From Volutella citrinella (lineage: Eukaryota > Ascomycota > Sordariomycetes > Hypocreales > Nectriaceae): DNA of 64,000 bases. Each line of letters opens with the position of its first letter. Within the stretch, counting starts at the first letter, position 1. Of the stretch, positions 46,108-58,598 are shown one piece after another. The notes under the pieces were generated by a model that had not been told where the DNA came from, ran no database searches, and saw only the letters and a list, made by a program, of their open reading frames with translations. The translations under genes were made by a program, and so were the position numbers. The stretch lies in NCBI GenBank assembly GCA_034401135.1, contig JAWZSP010000005.1, forward strand, positions 3,286,001 to 3,350,000. Direction: 5' to 3'.

Positions 46108-48986
46108 TGACGGAGAACGAAGATATTGCAATTTCATGACATGGCGAATGGAAAAAGCGGGCTGCATTTACGACGAAGATACCTTGCAAGGCTCAACTGT
46201 TGGCAGCAGAGTATAGGATCAGCGAGATCACTCTCAATCGATGGACTTAGATTCAATGACGAATATTTCTCGACCCCACTTACAATGCGTGGTGTTCTTA
46301 CCTAAAGCTTCCCAGAACACGCCCAAGTAGCTTGCGTACCACTAATTTCCGTTGATAGAATCGGCACTCAAGCTAGAGGGGATTTAAGTGTGGTGCATAG
46401 TAGACGTACAGTAGAAGTCCGGGGTCTATGTCTATGAAGAGTTCCTAATACCAACACATCCTGCTTCCCGTAGGCAAGGACTGTGGATGCTGGAGGACAA
46501 GTGCTTCAGAGTGGCCTCCAATCGTCATCCTGAGCTGCTTGTGAGCACTCTTGTGTGTTATTCATGATCCATTCGGAAGAGATCAATTCTCGCAACCTAG
46601 AATTTCTAAACCAGGCGGGTAAATTCGTCGTTCTGCAGGTGGGCACTCATCTCTGATTCTGCCCAAGGCTCGAACGGTGTCTAACAGGCCCTGGTAGCGG
46701 CAGCTCGAAGTGACAAGAGGCTGCCTGGTCATCAATGATGCTTCCAAATTTGAGTAATTGTATGAATAATGTAAGCAAAATATTTCCTTAGTAGAATCCC
46801 CAGCATTTGTCAGAAATTCGGTGTTTTCTCCCGAATGCAGTGGTGGTATGATACGCGCTGGGCCCAAAAAAACTGTCGGCTGGATCTTTACCCTGGACCA
46901 ACTCAAGTCTTTTATCTTGCCACTACTCATCTTCATATATTCTCCACTTCAAATCATAATCCCGATCTTCCTGATGTGGCTTTTTTTGGTATAATGAGGT
47001 GATCGGCTTTCCGGGGGGCTTTAGTCCCCGGTTCTTTGGCAGATCATCGATAGTTGGTAGAAGAATCGCGCAATCTATGAATATGCCAGCCCTCACATCT
47101 CCAGTTTCAACTACCAACTTTGAACGTAATTTCCAGGGCTAAATCTCACTAGGCTATTTATGCAGCGAAGTATCATGGCACTCGCTGGGGATTTGCCACG
47201 TTTGCAATCAGCCACTATGTCATGACTGGGTGTGATACAACGCCGGCTGGGGTTGACAGGCCGGGTTCCGCTGTCTAGCGCATTTCACCACGAATAGTAC
47301 GCAAGAAGGATACCGTGCCTCGTCTATATCAACCGGAAGGAGAGAGTGACCGGGGGAAGAAACAATATGAGTGGTGTCTTGGATGATTCTGCGGCGATGC
47401 CGGTGAGCGCAAAACCCAATCAGAACAGCCTACTAAGAGAAATGTGTTCAGGCGTCAATTTCCTATGAGAAGACAGAACTATGACCAAAACAGTCGCCAC
47501 AAGGCCAACACATATGAACGATTAATGTCCCTTGTTTCGAGTTGAAATGGGATTCCATGCCCACATCATCCAACTACTTCGCCACGCATTTACAAGTGCC
47601 CCTCACAGTAGACTGTCGGTGAGAGGCGGGGGTAACCGAAATCGACAATGAGGCGGACTAGCGACGGCTCAGATCTAACAACTCCGTAATTATCCCACAT
47701 GGCAATAAGACCACTCAAGATCTGGGCAGCGGGCAGCAACGGCATGGGTTCCTCGTCTTGGACGGGTGGCGCTCACGGGAGCCACGGAGGAACGGCCCCT
47801 CCAGCCACCGCATTTTACAGCGCTTCGGGGGCTGTCGCTCCACTAAATCGGCCCCCGGGCCTCCACCCAACCACCCAACCTCCCATATTTTGCCGGTCGC
47901 GACCCCTGGACTACCTCGGGCTGGAAGGATGTAAACGCCCGGTGCTCCCCGGCAACGCATCGAGGCTGGCGTCTTTACTTCTTTCAACAACATGCGCGCG
48001 TTTTTGTCTCGACCATCGCTAGTCCACCAATTCCTCCCGTTTCCTCAACAGCGACCGCGACAACTCACCTCCTCCTGGGCCAGCGCCCAATAGTCCGTTC
48101 CTCCCCGCACATCGACTACCGGGCCACCAGCAAACGGGCCCGCTTCTTGCTCTCACAAGCGACCACGACAGCAACAGGGTTCCCACTTTGCTCCACACAA
48201 GCTGATCTCCCGCCCGCACCGCCTATTCCTCCACCCTTGCGTGAGGCATCACCGCCTAAACGACAAGCCGCGCCGAAACAACATTGCCCACCGATCGTGA
48301 CTCAGCGAAGCGACCACGCGCGAGATCGGACCTCTGACCAGCTGCTGCACCTGCCTGCAGGGCCAACGCGAACCGGGGATCTGACCAACTCCCGGCGCCC
48401 AAGCTGCCAGGCACCAGGGAATCACTGGCTGGCACGCGCCGTTGAGTGGAGAGCCGAAAGCGAGGCTGTCATTCTTTGGGCCTCTCCTAGCAGTGGGTTC
48501 GTTTTGGGCGCGAGAGCCGCGCCAGCACAGCAGACGTGGCCGGCCAAGGAATTGGGCTGCGAGGGGACTACATTGCCGCTAAGGCTTGGCCTCGGCCGAG
48601 TCACCTACATTATTGCGCAGCTCTTGGTTGGCTGAGGGCTTTGGCGAATCCCGTCCCTCTCCAATTACGTATATGAGCTGGTGCTCCGCGACGACGACAA
48701 CCTGATCTCGCATCTCCTTCTACTACCTCGACCTCACCTTGAAAAGAGGTTGAGGACATTCACGCAACACACATCAAAAACGCGAAACGAGACGCGGCGA
48801 GCGACACCGATCGATCAATCAGTCTCTGCAAAACCCCGAGGCACTTGCCAACACCGCCTACTCCTTGACTGGATCGGGCTCTGGGTCGTGCAATTCTCGC
48901 AACGTACATAAGCACCATCGAATCATCGACACTACCTGTGTCAAACTCTCCCACCTGACGCCTTCTGCACGGACAGGACAGTCGCC
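46108..48986. other. Gene-free stretch
   Basis: This 2.9-kb stretch holds two minus-strand open frames at 46583-46936 and 46923-47117, which overlap by 14 bp in different frames (see findings). A C/A-rich stretch at about 48000-48980 looks like the promoter and long leader of the next gene. No RNA gene was recognised. Confidence 0.5.
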
Positions 48987-49740
48987 ATGGTTGCAAAGTC
49001 GACGGTCACCGGCATCACCGGTATGACCGGAACCAGCTACACAGGCTACACGGGCTACACTGGCTACACTGGGTCATCCGTGACCCAACGCCGTGGCCCT
49101 GCCACACACGTTCGGACTTACAATTGGCCCCCATACCAATTGAACTTCTGGATCCTGGTCATGCTACTGGCCTCATCTAGTATTGTTGGGGTTTTTGGAG
49201 TCTTTATCCAGATCCAGGAGCAACTGCTTCTTCCCATCCCTTGGTAGGTCCAAAACACAGCTCATCGCATCCAGGCGCTCGTGACTAATCTGTTTTTTTA
49301 CTTTAATAGGTACTTCCCCTACTTCATCACGGTCGGATCGCTCGGTATCGTGTTCATCATCTTGATATTCTGGTTGATTGTGCAGAAGCGATTGCTCCCT
49401 GCAATCGTCATGATCGGTGCCTTCATGCTGTTTGTCATGTGGCTTGTCGGCCTCGTGATCGTGTCAGTCCAGCTCTTCGGACCAAATGGAGTCCAGGGGG
49501 TGTGCAATATCGAAGTGTTCAACCGAACACCAACGGGCCAAACTGTTGAGACGATGGCATGGTTACAGCAAAGGAATATCTGTGAGTACACCATGACACA
49601 TCTGACTGAACCGCATGTATGTGCTAACGCAATAACTCTCAGGTCAATCGTGGCAGCTCGTCTTCGCAATGGCACTGACTGGAGCCATATTCCTTGTCTG
49701 GGTCATGATCATGGCCTACCAGGTGTTTGTCAATTCATAA
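48987..49740 (+). CDS. Tetraspan (MARVEL-like) membrane protein with YTG repeats
   Basis: Exons 48987..49243, 49310..49581 and 49643..49740 join to 208 residues. The hydrophilic N-terminus (1-52) carries tandem T-G units (TGITGMTGTSYTGYTGYTGYTG). Four TM helices follow: about 55-78 (FWILVMLLASSSIVGVFGVFI), 90-110, 115-142 and 180-204. This layout resembles small fungal tetraspan proteins of the MARVEL type, but I claim no family membership. The loop between helices 3 and 4 has Cys residues and an NRTP glycosylation-like site. All three exon junctions restore the reading frame. The 5' region is C/A-rich, like other strong fungal leaders. Confidence 0.85.
49022..49071 (+). repeat. In-frame 9-bp tandem repeat coding Tyr-Thr-Gly
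   Basis: Four head-to-tail copies of a 9-bp unit (GGCTACACN type) encode YTG repeats, preceded by degenerate T-G units. It lies entirely inside exon 1 of the tetraspan protein gene, so copy-number changes would keep the frame. Confidence 0.7.
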
Positions 49741-51698
49741 TGGCAGCGCAAACTTAATGGGACTATTCTTCGACAAAGAAACCCCGAAGCCGAATCACAA
49801 CCCGAACATATGTGACAACAAACGATGACGGCAGATGTTGACGATATTTATTGTAATGAGAAACGGAGACATACGAGGCGCTACAGCAAGTAGCGAAGCC
49901 TGAGATTTCGGCTGTATCAACCTGGAGCATCTAGCATTAGAGCGGAGTTTTTTATTTGGTTTATTGGCATCACAGGGTAGACAAGGCAGCAGTGCCTCCC
50001 TGCACCGGATATATGAGAAGGCGAGAACGGACAAGAGCCCAAACAATGCTGTCCGCGATGGGACGGATTCTCAATCGATAGCAAGGGACTAAGATAGCTA
50101 TTAATGGAACCCTTGTGAAGAAGGTCGATCACTACTTGGATCAGGCCATTCCTACCTGAGAGGCTGAGCCTCCCACCATCAATGCCCATTTTTATTACGA
50201 AAGCCATGGTAAATTACGGCAGATGTATCCGTACATGTCCCACCATCTATCTGCCTCCCCACATCCTTACCCCCCCAGCGCCTTTGCGGATGCCACGCGG
50301 TGCCAAGACCCTCGAAACCCGGATCCCGCTGTCAATTCCCAGCCCCAGGCTTGATTGGATCATGCGCTTCCCCATCCGGTATGACGATACTGAAGACGCG
50401 CCAAGGGCATGTCACAAGCCGGAAGCCGGCTTCCAGAAGGAGGCCTCTTTGGAGCAGTGCAGTACGGCATTCCAAGGAGGGAGGCGCAGGTGTGATGGCG
50501 CTACGGCTACAATCTGCCACGGTGCTACTGCTACCGCTACCGTGACCCTAGCTCAGCCCATCATGCAGCTGGACCCCAGCTCAGGCCGTCCGGCTGAGGG
50601 CTTCACACCCATCACCAACAGCTGCCTGGTGAGGCCCAGCGAACCAGATGCGTCTTGGAAAGGCGATGCTGGCACATTCTGACTCTTGGTTATCAGCCGG
50701 TCCATGTACCTGTACCTCCTAGGCGCTGGGTTGCGTCGCGATTTGGGAAAGGGCGCCAGGGCATGCTGGGTGACTTATCAAACTTTCCGTGCTTCCCCGC
50801 CCAACTTCAGAGGCCTCACAACTGGAAACGCGGTGAGAGGATTGGAGCACCCGCGAGCTCCGTTCCTGCGTCAGCCAGGCAAATGCTACGCCGACCATCC
50901 AAGACGCATTTCCGCCATGGCCATGGTCAGCCGGGCCTGTTTCGGCACAGAGGCTTGCCGGGCCTCTCAAATTTGGCTGACTCTGATGAAAGCACCAGCA
51001 GGGCATGCAGCCCGAGACCTGGCTCGAAACGAGCCCCACGAGGCGTCCAGGCCGGCTGACCAGTAGATTTGCTGTAGTGACGGGCATTGCCCACCCAGAC
51101 CAGGTCTCTTGGGGCCTCTGCGGCAGCATCCCGCTTGCAGATTACACTTGAGCAGCACCGCCGCTGCGCCAACAACCAAGCGGGCAGCTAATGGAAACCA
51201 GGGTCCAGAGAAGACGAGATGGCGGGGCCTAAGCGGCGGACCCTGGGACACTCAAAGTTTCCGTAGGGGGGAAACAAGCTCTACATGGCTGGCGCGGACC
51301 AGCGGTAGCGGGGCACTACTATGGGCAAGCCGTCGACCTGGAGGCCCTGCAGTTCTGCACGAAGGGCTGAGTGTGAGTCCCACGGCCGAGTGTACGGGCA
51401 AGGGAGGTACCTGCGGGCTGAGCTAAATGATGGCGTCCTGCGAGAGGGCCACCGGCTGGGATGGGCGACTAAATCGGGCGAGGTACCTGAGAATTAGCAT
51501 CAGCATGGATGGGACGAGACGAGGCACGAAGGCGTGACGAGGCGTGACGGAGCTGGGCAGGCAGGAGGGGCGGGTAGCTATAAGAAGGGCGGGCCCTGAT
51601 GCGATCCCCTCCTCATCTGATACTTCTGCTTGGCAACTGTTCTCCCAACATCTCACCTATCATCCCATCTCGCTCATATCCCCAACAAACCCATCACA
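49741..51698. other. Gene-free stretch
   Basis: This stretch holds no supported gene. Frames at 50182-51129 overlap on both strands and lack domains. Short GCTAC-type repeats lie near 50500-50545. Near its end, a stress-element core AGGGG at 51566-51570 and TATAAG at 51579-51584 precede the next gene. Confidence 0.5.
51566..51584 (+). promoter_or_regulatory. STRE-like AGGGG and TATA box before small gene
   Basis: AGGGG at 51566-51570 matches the core of the general stress element. TATAAG at 51579-51584 lies 115 bp before the start codon. A repeated GGCGTGACG occurs just upstream. Together they suggest a TATA-dependent inducible promoter. Confidence 0.45.
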
Positions 51699-52110
51699 AT
51701 GGATTTCCTTAAGAACGCTCTGAAGGGTGGCAGCAGCAAGAAGGAGGGCGCCCCCGCCGATGGAAAGAAGGATGATGTTGTTGACAAGAGTAAGCCGCCA
51801 TCCCACTACCCTCGCCAGCCGACCGAGTCGAGCCGCGGATCAGACGGATGACTGACTCTACGATTGCGCAGTCTTCGCCTTTGCCTCCAAGAAGGCAGGC
51901 ATCAATCTGTCCAAGGAGCAGCAGGAGAAGCTGACCGATTCCGGACGAGAGGCTTATGAGAAGCAGACTGGGTATGTTTCACGATCCCCTCTTATCCCAC
52001 TATATCACAACCCAGCTCGCTCTGGTGCAAATTCATTCAAGGGACGACGATGGCTAACATGGGTGGTTTGGCGAAACAGCAAGAAGGTCAACCCGAACAT
52101 CTCCAACTAA
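51699..52110 (+). CDS. Small hydrophilic conserved fungal protein (73 aa)
   Basis: Exons 51699..51789, 51872..51971 and 52080..52110 join to 73 residues. The start MDFLKNALKGGSSKKEG is followed by a Lys/Gly/Asp-rich segment, a helix (FAFASKKAGINLSKEQQEKLTDSGREAYEKQTG) and the ending KKVNPNISN. Both introns have good donors (GTAAGC, GTATGT) and acceptors, and the second has a CTAAC branch site. Small proteins of this layout occur in many Pezizomycotina and are often abundant, but their function is unknown to me. No signal or TM segment is seen. The promoter has a TATA box and a stress-element core. Confidence 0.78.
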
Positions 52111-53907
52111 AGGGAGCACGCGGTAGACGCCCGGTGAAGAAGGACGCGATTCTCCTCGCTAGATTCCCCGCACGATTGTTTTTGGTGCAATGGACGGGTG
52201 CTTGCTCGTCTGTTTTTCTTCTACAGTCTCAGGATACCACTGTTTGAATTGACGCTGCTTGTCTCGGACTCGCAATCTCCTTGACCCGTCATCGCCGCCC
52301 GTGCCATGAAGTGAAATCACCCAAGTACGAACCGCCGCATGACAGAAGCCCGAGTGGTGTGGCACAATCAATCATGGAATTTCCCACAGTTCCGAACGGG
52401 AGCGGGGCCTGCCTACGTGGTCTTCGTGGTGTTCGATCGGGACATTGGGGCAGCCCAAATTCCCCTAATGTTCGGAAAATCGACTCGGGATCCGGATGAG
52501 CTCTGCCTTCTCCCCACCGCATAACCTTAATAGACTTGTCCTAATGCTTATCTCAGCGCTTCATCGTGTAATGATCCCTAAGTCAGCCCAAGCCGCGCTA
52601 ATCGGGTTCACAGGAAGGCAATCTATCCTCCAAAGCTTGGACTTTACAGCGATTCGGCTGTGTGAATTTGGGGCATGAGTGCGACGTATATTCCGGTGCG
52701 GCTTGTTGCTGCTAATAATGAATAAGCCATCGCCAAGCCCGCACTGGCCCAGAGCACTGCCGGCGCAGGATGCGTGACGGGATTGGCCCACTGTGCGCCT
52801 GGCCTGGGCGCCGATTAATGAATTATGAAACGCAGCCATTTACGCCTCGTAGACGGGGCACAAGGCACGATCCGACTTCAATGCATCGGTGCAACGCTAC
52901 CTAACGCTATTATCCTGCAGGACAGGTACCAGTAATTACCAATCACCAGCAGGACTCACCAGGCACGAGTTTTCACCAGAGTGACGGCCGCTGAGCTCTG
53001 ATACTGGAGTGCAATATTTCCATCATGGGAACTTGGAATGAACATTATTCCCCCATTCCAACTGAAGGTCTAGTCGCGTGCAGGAATACTCGTCTCTCAT
53101 ACTTTGAGATGTTCTTTTCCTTGTCTTGCGATTGCAATCCATGCCCACGCAGCGGTTCGAGCTTGACGTGGCAGACTGGGCGCTCGCTCCATCTGCATGC
53201 ATGCGAATATATTAGGCCGCAAGTGGTTGCAGTGTGGCCTCCAAAAGCGAAAGATTTTGAGGAAAACCTGCAGATGATTGATGCAGGAGCTTTCTACGAA
53301 GAGAATGTTGGCCTCTTCAGTCGAGCTATCTTCGACTTACCATGCAGGCTGGCAATTAATAAATTGATATCTGAGCTATTGTCGTTGGTCCCCTTTCTGA
53401 CCTTACCCAAACGGCCGCCATAGTGTCCTGGTTGTCCCCGGCAACCGGGGCGAGAGGTTGATGTTACGCTGAAGATGCGTGCCAGAGGCGACCACTCCAC
53501 TAACCAAAACACAGCGCGCACGCTCAAAAGTCTGTGACAGGGGGCAACCCCACTGTCTCACCCACTAGCCCAGCACTTTCAGTCTCTCACAGCGCCGACT
53601 ATCCCTCGCGCACAACACACCGAACCCACTGAGCCCGGTCGCTTGGGTGCCATTTGACGGTTTGTGGGTCGTTGAGGCGGCCGTGCTCGCGATTTTGGCG
53701 GCGCTGATACCCTGCCCGGATCCGTCCAGCGGGAGGAAGGTGCCTGGAGGCTTTTGGGTTACCTATTGCCGCGCAGAATGCGTCTCGCCAAAGGAATACT
53801 CCCCGACCAAGCTAGCATCGTCCGTTTTTCTCCTTTCAGAGACCAGGCCAAAGAGCATTAAATCTGCCAGCAGCACGCAAAACAAGTGTCCTCGCAGACG
53901 ATGCATC
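52111..53907. other. Intergenic and long leader of the ApsB-like gene
   Basis: No gene is supported. The frames at 52159-52522 are paired shadows, and the frame at 53025-53423 has no domain. From about 53500 the sequence becomes C/A-rich, typical of a leader. The ApsB-like frame is open without a stop from 53647 but has no ATG until 53908. Confidence 0.5.
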
Positions 53908-53921
53908 ATGAGCCCCGGTGA
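53901..53921 (+). promoter_or_regulatory. Six-codon upstream ORF overlapping the main start
   Basis: An ATG at 53901 opens six codons (MHHEPR) and stops at TGA 53919-53921, in a different frame. It overlaps the main ATG at 53908. A scanning ribosome would meet this AUG first, so it should reduce translation of the coiled-coil protein unless skipped. Confidence 0.6.
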
Positions 53922-56900
53922 GCATGACCTTTTCGGCCACAGCCCCGGAGCAACAGAGCCCAGTGCGCGGCAGAGCACCAGCGCCAGCACCAGCGCTAGT
54001 CCCAGCGGCGGCTCCAACGCGAACAGCCAGCCAGAGGGCCGCGTCGAGATAAACGCCGAGACATTGCCCAACGCCCCTCTGAGTTCGACCGCGGTTGCGA
54101 CAGCACCATCGACGTCACCTGCGGCCGCGATGAATGCGTCGACGACGACCGACGCCGACTCTACGGCGCCCGATGGCTCGACCATTGTGACCTCGCGCCC
54201 GTCAGGCGCTGACCCTGAGCAAGACCGCCCGAGCACATCGCACACCGTGGTCAATGATGCAGTCATGAGCTCGGAATCCCAACAGCACCAGCGCGACGAC
54301 CTACCACCGGCCACATCGACGGCTCCCCACGAGAGTAGCTATCTCGAGCCCGCAGTCGACCTGACTCGCATGCCTGACGACTCCCTGACCGAGGAGGATG
54401 TTCGGCGTCATCTAGGGGACGTCGAATCCAGCTTCTTACCTGCATTGTCGCCCATCCCTACAGCCTCGAATAACCCAGACGGCGGCGTCGACGACACGTT
54501 TCAATTCGATTCACCGACTAAGAAGCCCCCGCCTGTGCCGTTGGGTCGCCACGACGAGCTCAGCGATGAGACCCAACAAAGCGCCAACACATCAAGTCTG
54601 GAGCGCCTTGACTCGTCGCCCACTGCTGCAGCTACCGCGCGAACGATTTCGCGCGTGGTTAGCATGGCCAGTCAGCGCACGCCAAACGCCGCCCTCGACG
54701 AGACATATGACGAGATCGAGGAGCAAGGACAGGATACTGGGAACGAGGGCTCGCAGCTGTCCAGCACCGGGGATAACGATCCGTCCCTGTCGCGCTCACT
54801 GTCCACCCCCGACAGAGTGGACGCTGGGAGCACTGCTGGCAACTCTCTGCGTGGCCGCCGGCCCAAGTACCTCCGCAGTCGAATTGCCAGCCAACGATCC
54901 TCTACCTCGTCCTTCGTTGCCGACCCCGACGAGAACAACGACTTCACCGCTGGCATGGGTGCGGATTACGCTCTCCAGTCTGGCGGCGCCATCCCTGCCT
55001 TTGGTATGACTCGGAATACGAGCAATCCTATCCTACGATCCATCAGCATCGGCAGCATGGGCTCTGGCTTCGGCACCGACGACTACACTGATATGTCCCT
55101 GGGACAGCTCGAGCCACTGCCCGAAGTCGACAGCCCTGAACGACGACCTCGCCAGCTTGACATCCCCAAAACCCCAAGGGCATCAGACAGCTTCAACACC
55201 GCTCCTACCGATACTGTAATCGCCCGACGCGTGCGAAATGTCCAAGTGCCCGAGTCGCTGGCAAAGGAGTACAAGTTCAAGGGCGGGCTCGAGACGCCTC
55301 GCAAGCCCTCAAATGTCACGGTGACATCCATTGCAACCGGGCGTTCAGGTAGAAACTTGACGCTCAAGGAGCAAAGCAGCACTATCGAGAGGCTCTCCAA
55401 AGAAAACTTTGACCTCAAACTCAAGGTGATGTTTTTGAGCGACCGACTGGACAAGTTATCGGAGGAAGGCATTAAGGAGATGATCTCGGAAAATGTGGAG
55501 CTCAAGACCGGGCTTGCGGTGCTACAGCGTGACAACAAGGTGTTGCGGAGGAGGGTCAAGGAACTCGAGAAGCAGATTAAGGATGAAGATGAGAGGCCCA
55601 GCACCGCACAGAGTGGCGCATCTTCGACCGACCAAACTGCCAAACTCTATGATGAGGAGGCACAGGAACGCGAGGAGGAACTCATCTACCTTCGTGAGCG
55701 CGTCGAGGAATATGTCACCGAGATCGAGCGTCTGCGCACCGAGAGCCTCAATAAGGAGGCCGAGAGGCGCAAGTTTGCTGATCTGATGCGGTCTTTTGGC
55801 GAGAGAACCACCGACAGCCTTGATCGTCAGGAGGAGGCAGATGTCTGGAAGGATCTCTTGGAGCAGGAGACTGCCCGAAGAGAGCAAGCTGATGAGGAAA
55901 ACAAGCGGCTTCGGGATGAGGTCTTCAAGCTCAAGCAGGAAATGACCAGCGGTCAGCCCCTGGGAAGCACTCATCATACCACCAACATATATAACATTAC
56001 GCGGAAACAGAAGGAGAATCAGCAACCCCCTAGTCGACCCCTGTCTGGCCTGTCGGGAGAGGTGGAGGGATCCAGCATCAATTTCAGCGCCGCCACCACG
56101 CTTGTAGACGACCTACGACGGGAAAGTGAACAGCTGCGTCATGAGAATGCCGAACTCCGACGTGAAGTTGGCGCTCAAACATCTATGCTGACATCACGCA
56201 ATCGAGAAAAGGAGCGCCTTTACCAGGAGATTGAAGACTTGAAGATGGCTCAGCGACGTGGCCGACCAGCGCCATCCACAATTGACAGCCTTCTTGATCG
56301 ATCGGCATCTCGCGCTGGCGGGCATGAGCGGTCAGAGTCTCGAGGCAGCCTCAAGACGCGACAGACGCAGGCCGAAGAGGATGCCGAACGTGAGGAGATG
56401 GAGAACCAGCTGGCCGAGCTACGGGACAAGATCAGCGAGGTCAAGCTACAGAACCAAGAACTGCAGCGTGAACTAGAAACTTGCATGGAAGACTTCGAGG
56501 CGGCCATTGATGGGAAGCGCCAGACCGAGGAAACGGCGCTATCCCTCCAAGAGGACCTTGACAATGCCATGAACGATCTAGTAGCACTGCAGTCGGAGCG
56601 TGACGAGGCCCTCCGTGACCAGGCGGACATGGAAAATGAGTTTGAGGCTCTCCGTAGGGAGGCTCAGGAGGAAATCGATGCCCTCGAGTCCGAGGTTGAC
56701 CAGCGTAACGACGAGATGCAGCGCCTGCAGATCGACCTTCAGGACCGCTCAGAGAATTTCGACGCCTTGCAGGACGAGATGCGAAAGATGAGCGAGGCCC
56801 TTATTCGTCTCGAGGATGAGCAAGAGAATAAGCTACATCGTATTCAGCAACTGGAGCAAGAGCTCGACTCGTCTAACAAGGAGCTGGAGGAATTGGAGCA

Positions 56901-58598
56901 GAAGCTGATGGAAGCCAACGACAAGAACCAGCGTCTGTCGGTCCAGCAGGAGTCGTCCCAGGGCGAAATTGCTTTCCTGAGAGAGGAGCAGGAGGGTGAC
57001 AAGATCCGCATCGGAGACCTTGAGGCCGCTCTCGCCAACGCTGAACAGAGCGTGCGCGAAGAGAAGGAGCGCATCAGGGAGCTTGAGAACCGTCTACAGC
57101 AAGAGAGAGTGCAGCGCGAGATGCTCGCCGACCAAGAAAAGGAGGAAGTGCAGCAGTTTGTCAACGAACTCAACCGGGAGGCCTCGGCCGCCAAGGACGA
57201 AGCTAGACGTCTGCGTAAGAGTCTGACGTCGCGGGAAGTTGAGGCCACCGAGTGGAAGGAGAGGCTCATGGAGCTGGAGAATAACTTGAGAGAGGCCCTG
57301 GGTGATCTGAATGGCACCCGATCGTCGCTGCTCAAGGTGTGCAACCCCCACCCTGCCCCCCGGCTTGCCGAGACTGTCAATGGTGTACTAACTACGAGTA
57401 GTCTATTGCCAAGCTACAGCGCGAGTTGGAGGATACTGTGCGTGAGTTGGATAGCAGCAAGGCAGCTATGGTCGAAAAGGACCGCATCATCAAGCAACGC
57501 GATTCACTGCTCGAGTCGCACGCCCTCGAGAGCCGCAAACTGGCCGAGCTGTTGGAGAAGGAGCGTGTAGCCCACCGCAATACTAAGTCGCAATACGACA
57601 CCTTCCAAAAGACTCACCAGCATCTCACGCGGACAGCGAGCACCCAAGATGTGCGTATCGCCGAGCTGGAGACGACAAGGAGCCAAGACCGCCGGAGGAT
57701 TGCCTCGCTGGAGCAGAGCGCTCGCGATCAGCTACAAGAGCGCAACGAGCTGCTGCTGCTGCTGTGGCAGAAGCTCAGCACTCTCTGTGGAAGAGAGTGG
57801 TCCAATAGCAACACGCTCATCGACCGCCAGGTCTTGCCGTCCCTGGAGGTTGTCGCCAACCGCTTGCCCGGCTTCTCCAAGAATCTCTTGGCTGCGGTCA
57901 AGGCCATCGAGGCCATGATTTCGTCGTTTGAGACGAGAATCAAGTCCGTGGAGCGAGATCTGCAGCGCGAGTACCAGACTCTCGAGAACAACCTGGACGT
58001 GCGCACCAAGAAATTGGACCGGCTAGAGACTATGGTGCGCAACTCAGTGGCTTCTGGCTCACTGGGCACCGCCGAGGCACAGGCCAGGTACGCACGCATG
58101 GAGGAAGCGTATCGCCAGCTCAAGGTGGAGAATGCGACTCTGAGGACGGCCAACGACGTGCGGACGCGAGCCTCGTACTCGAGCAGTGGCGAGGCTCTTG
58201 CCCCTCCCACCCGCGGGAGGGACAGCGACGGGTCGCCCTCGCCCTCGGTTCCCCGCGGCCCGGGCGATCGCGATAGAGACCGCGTCACCCGGACCAGCCA
58301 CGGGACAAGATCAACCCGAACAACGACCATGACCAGGGCTAGCACCTCGCACCAGAACGTGCCTGGATCCTCTGCTGGCGGAGTGGGCCTCAGGGACATG
58401 GCAGCTCTAACGGACGAGTCGTCGGCCTCCAACAACGACAACAGATGGCTGTTTAGACTACGAGACATGGAATACAAGCTCAAGATGGAGCGAGAGGGCC
58501 GCAACCAGGACCGACACGCTGCGAGACAGCGGCTAGGCGGTCTGGAAATGGAGAACCGAGATCTGCGAGAGAAGGTGAGGAGGGCAGAGCTGGACTGA
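53908..58598 (+). CDS. Gamma-tubulin complex recruiter, ApsB/Mto1-like coiled-coil protein
   Basis: Large MTOC protein that recruits gamma-tubulin complexes to spindle pole bodies and septal MTOCs. Exons 53908..57336 and 57402..58598 join to 1541 residues. The N-terminal 480 residues are Ser/Thr/Pro-rich and probably disordered. At about 484-560 lies the centrosomin N-terminal motif (CM1): LKEQSSTIERLSKENFDLKL, then KVMFLSDRL. A near-continuous coiled coil runs from about 560 to 1310. The C-terminal 50 residues (WLFRLRDMEYKLKMEREGRNQDRHAARQRL) match the Mto2-binding region of Mto1-type proteins. This separates it from Pcp1/PcpA. The phase-0 intron (57337-57401) contains TACTAAC. The start is the first in-frame ATG; a short overlapping upstream ORF precedes it. 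Confidence 0.92.

Noticed and set aside
48147..48635. 162-codon plus-strand frame before the tetraspan gene
   Set aside because: It is Pro/Thr/Ala/Arg-rich with no domain and lies in the C/A-rich leader-like region. No splice link to the downstream gene was found.
53647..53907. 87-codon upstream extension of the ApsB-like frame
   Set aside because: There is no in-frame ATG. The segment looks like leader sequence, and the N-terminus of this family is variable, so no support for coding was found.
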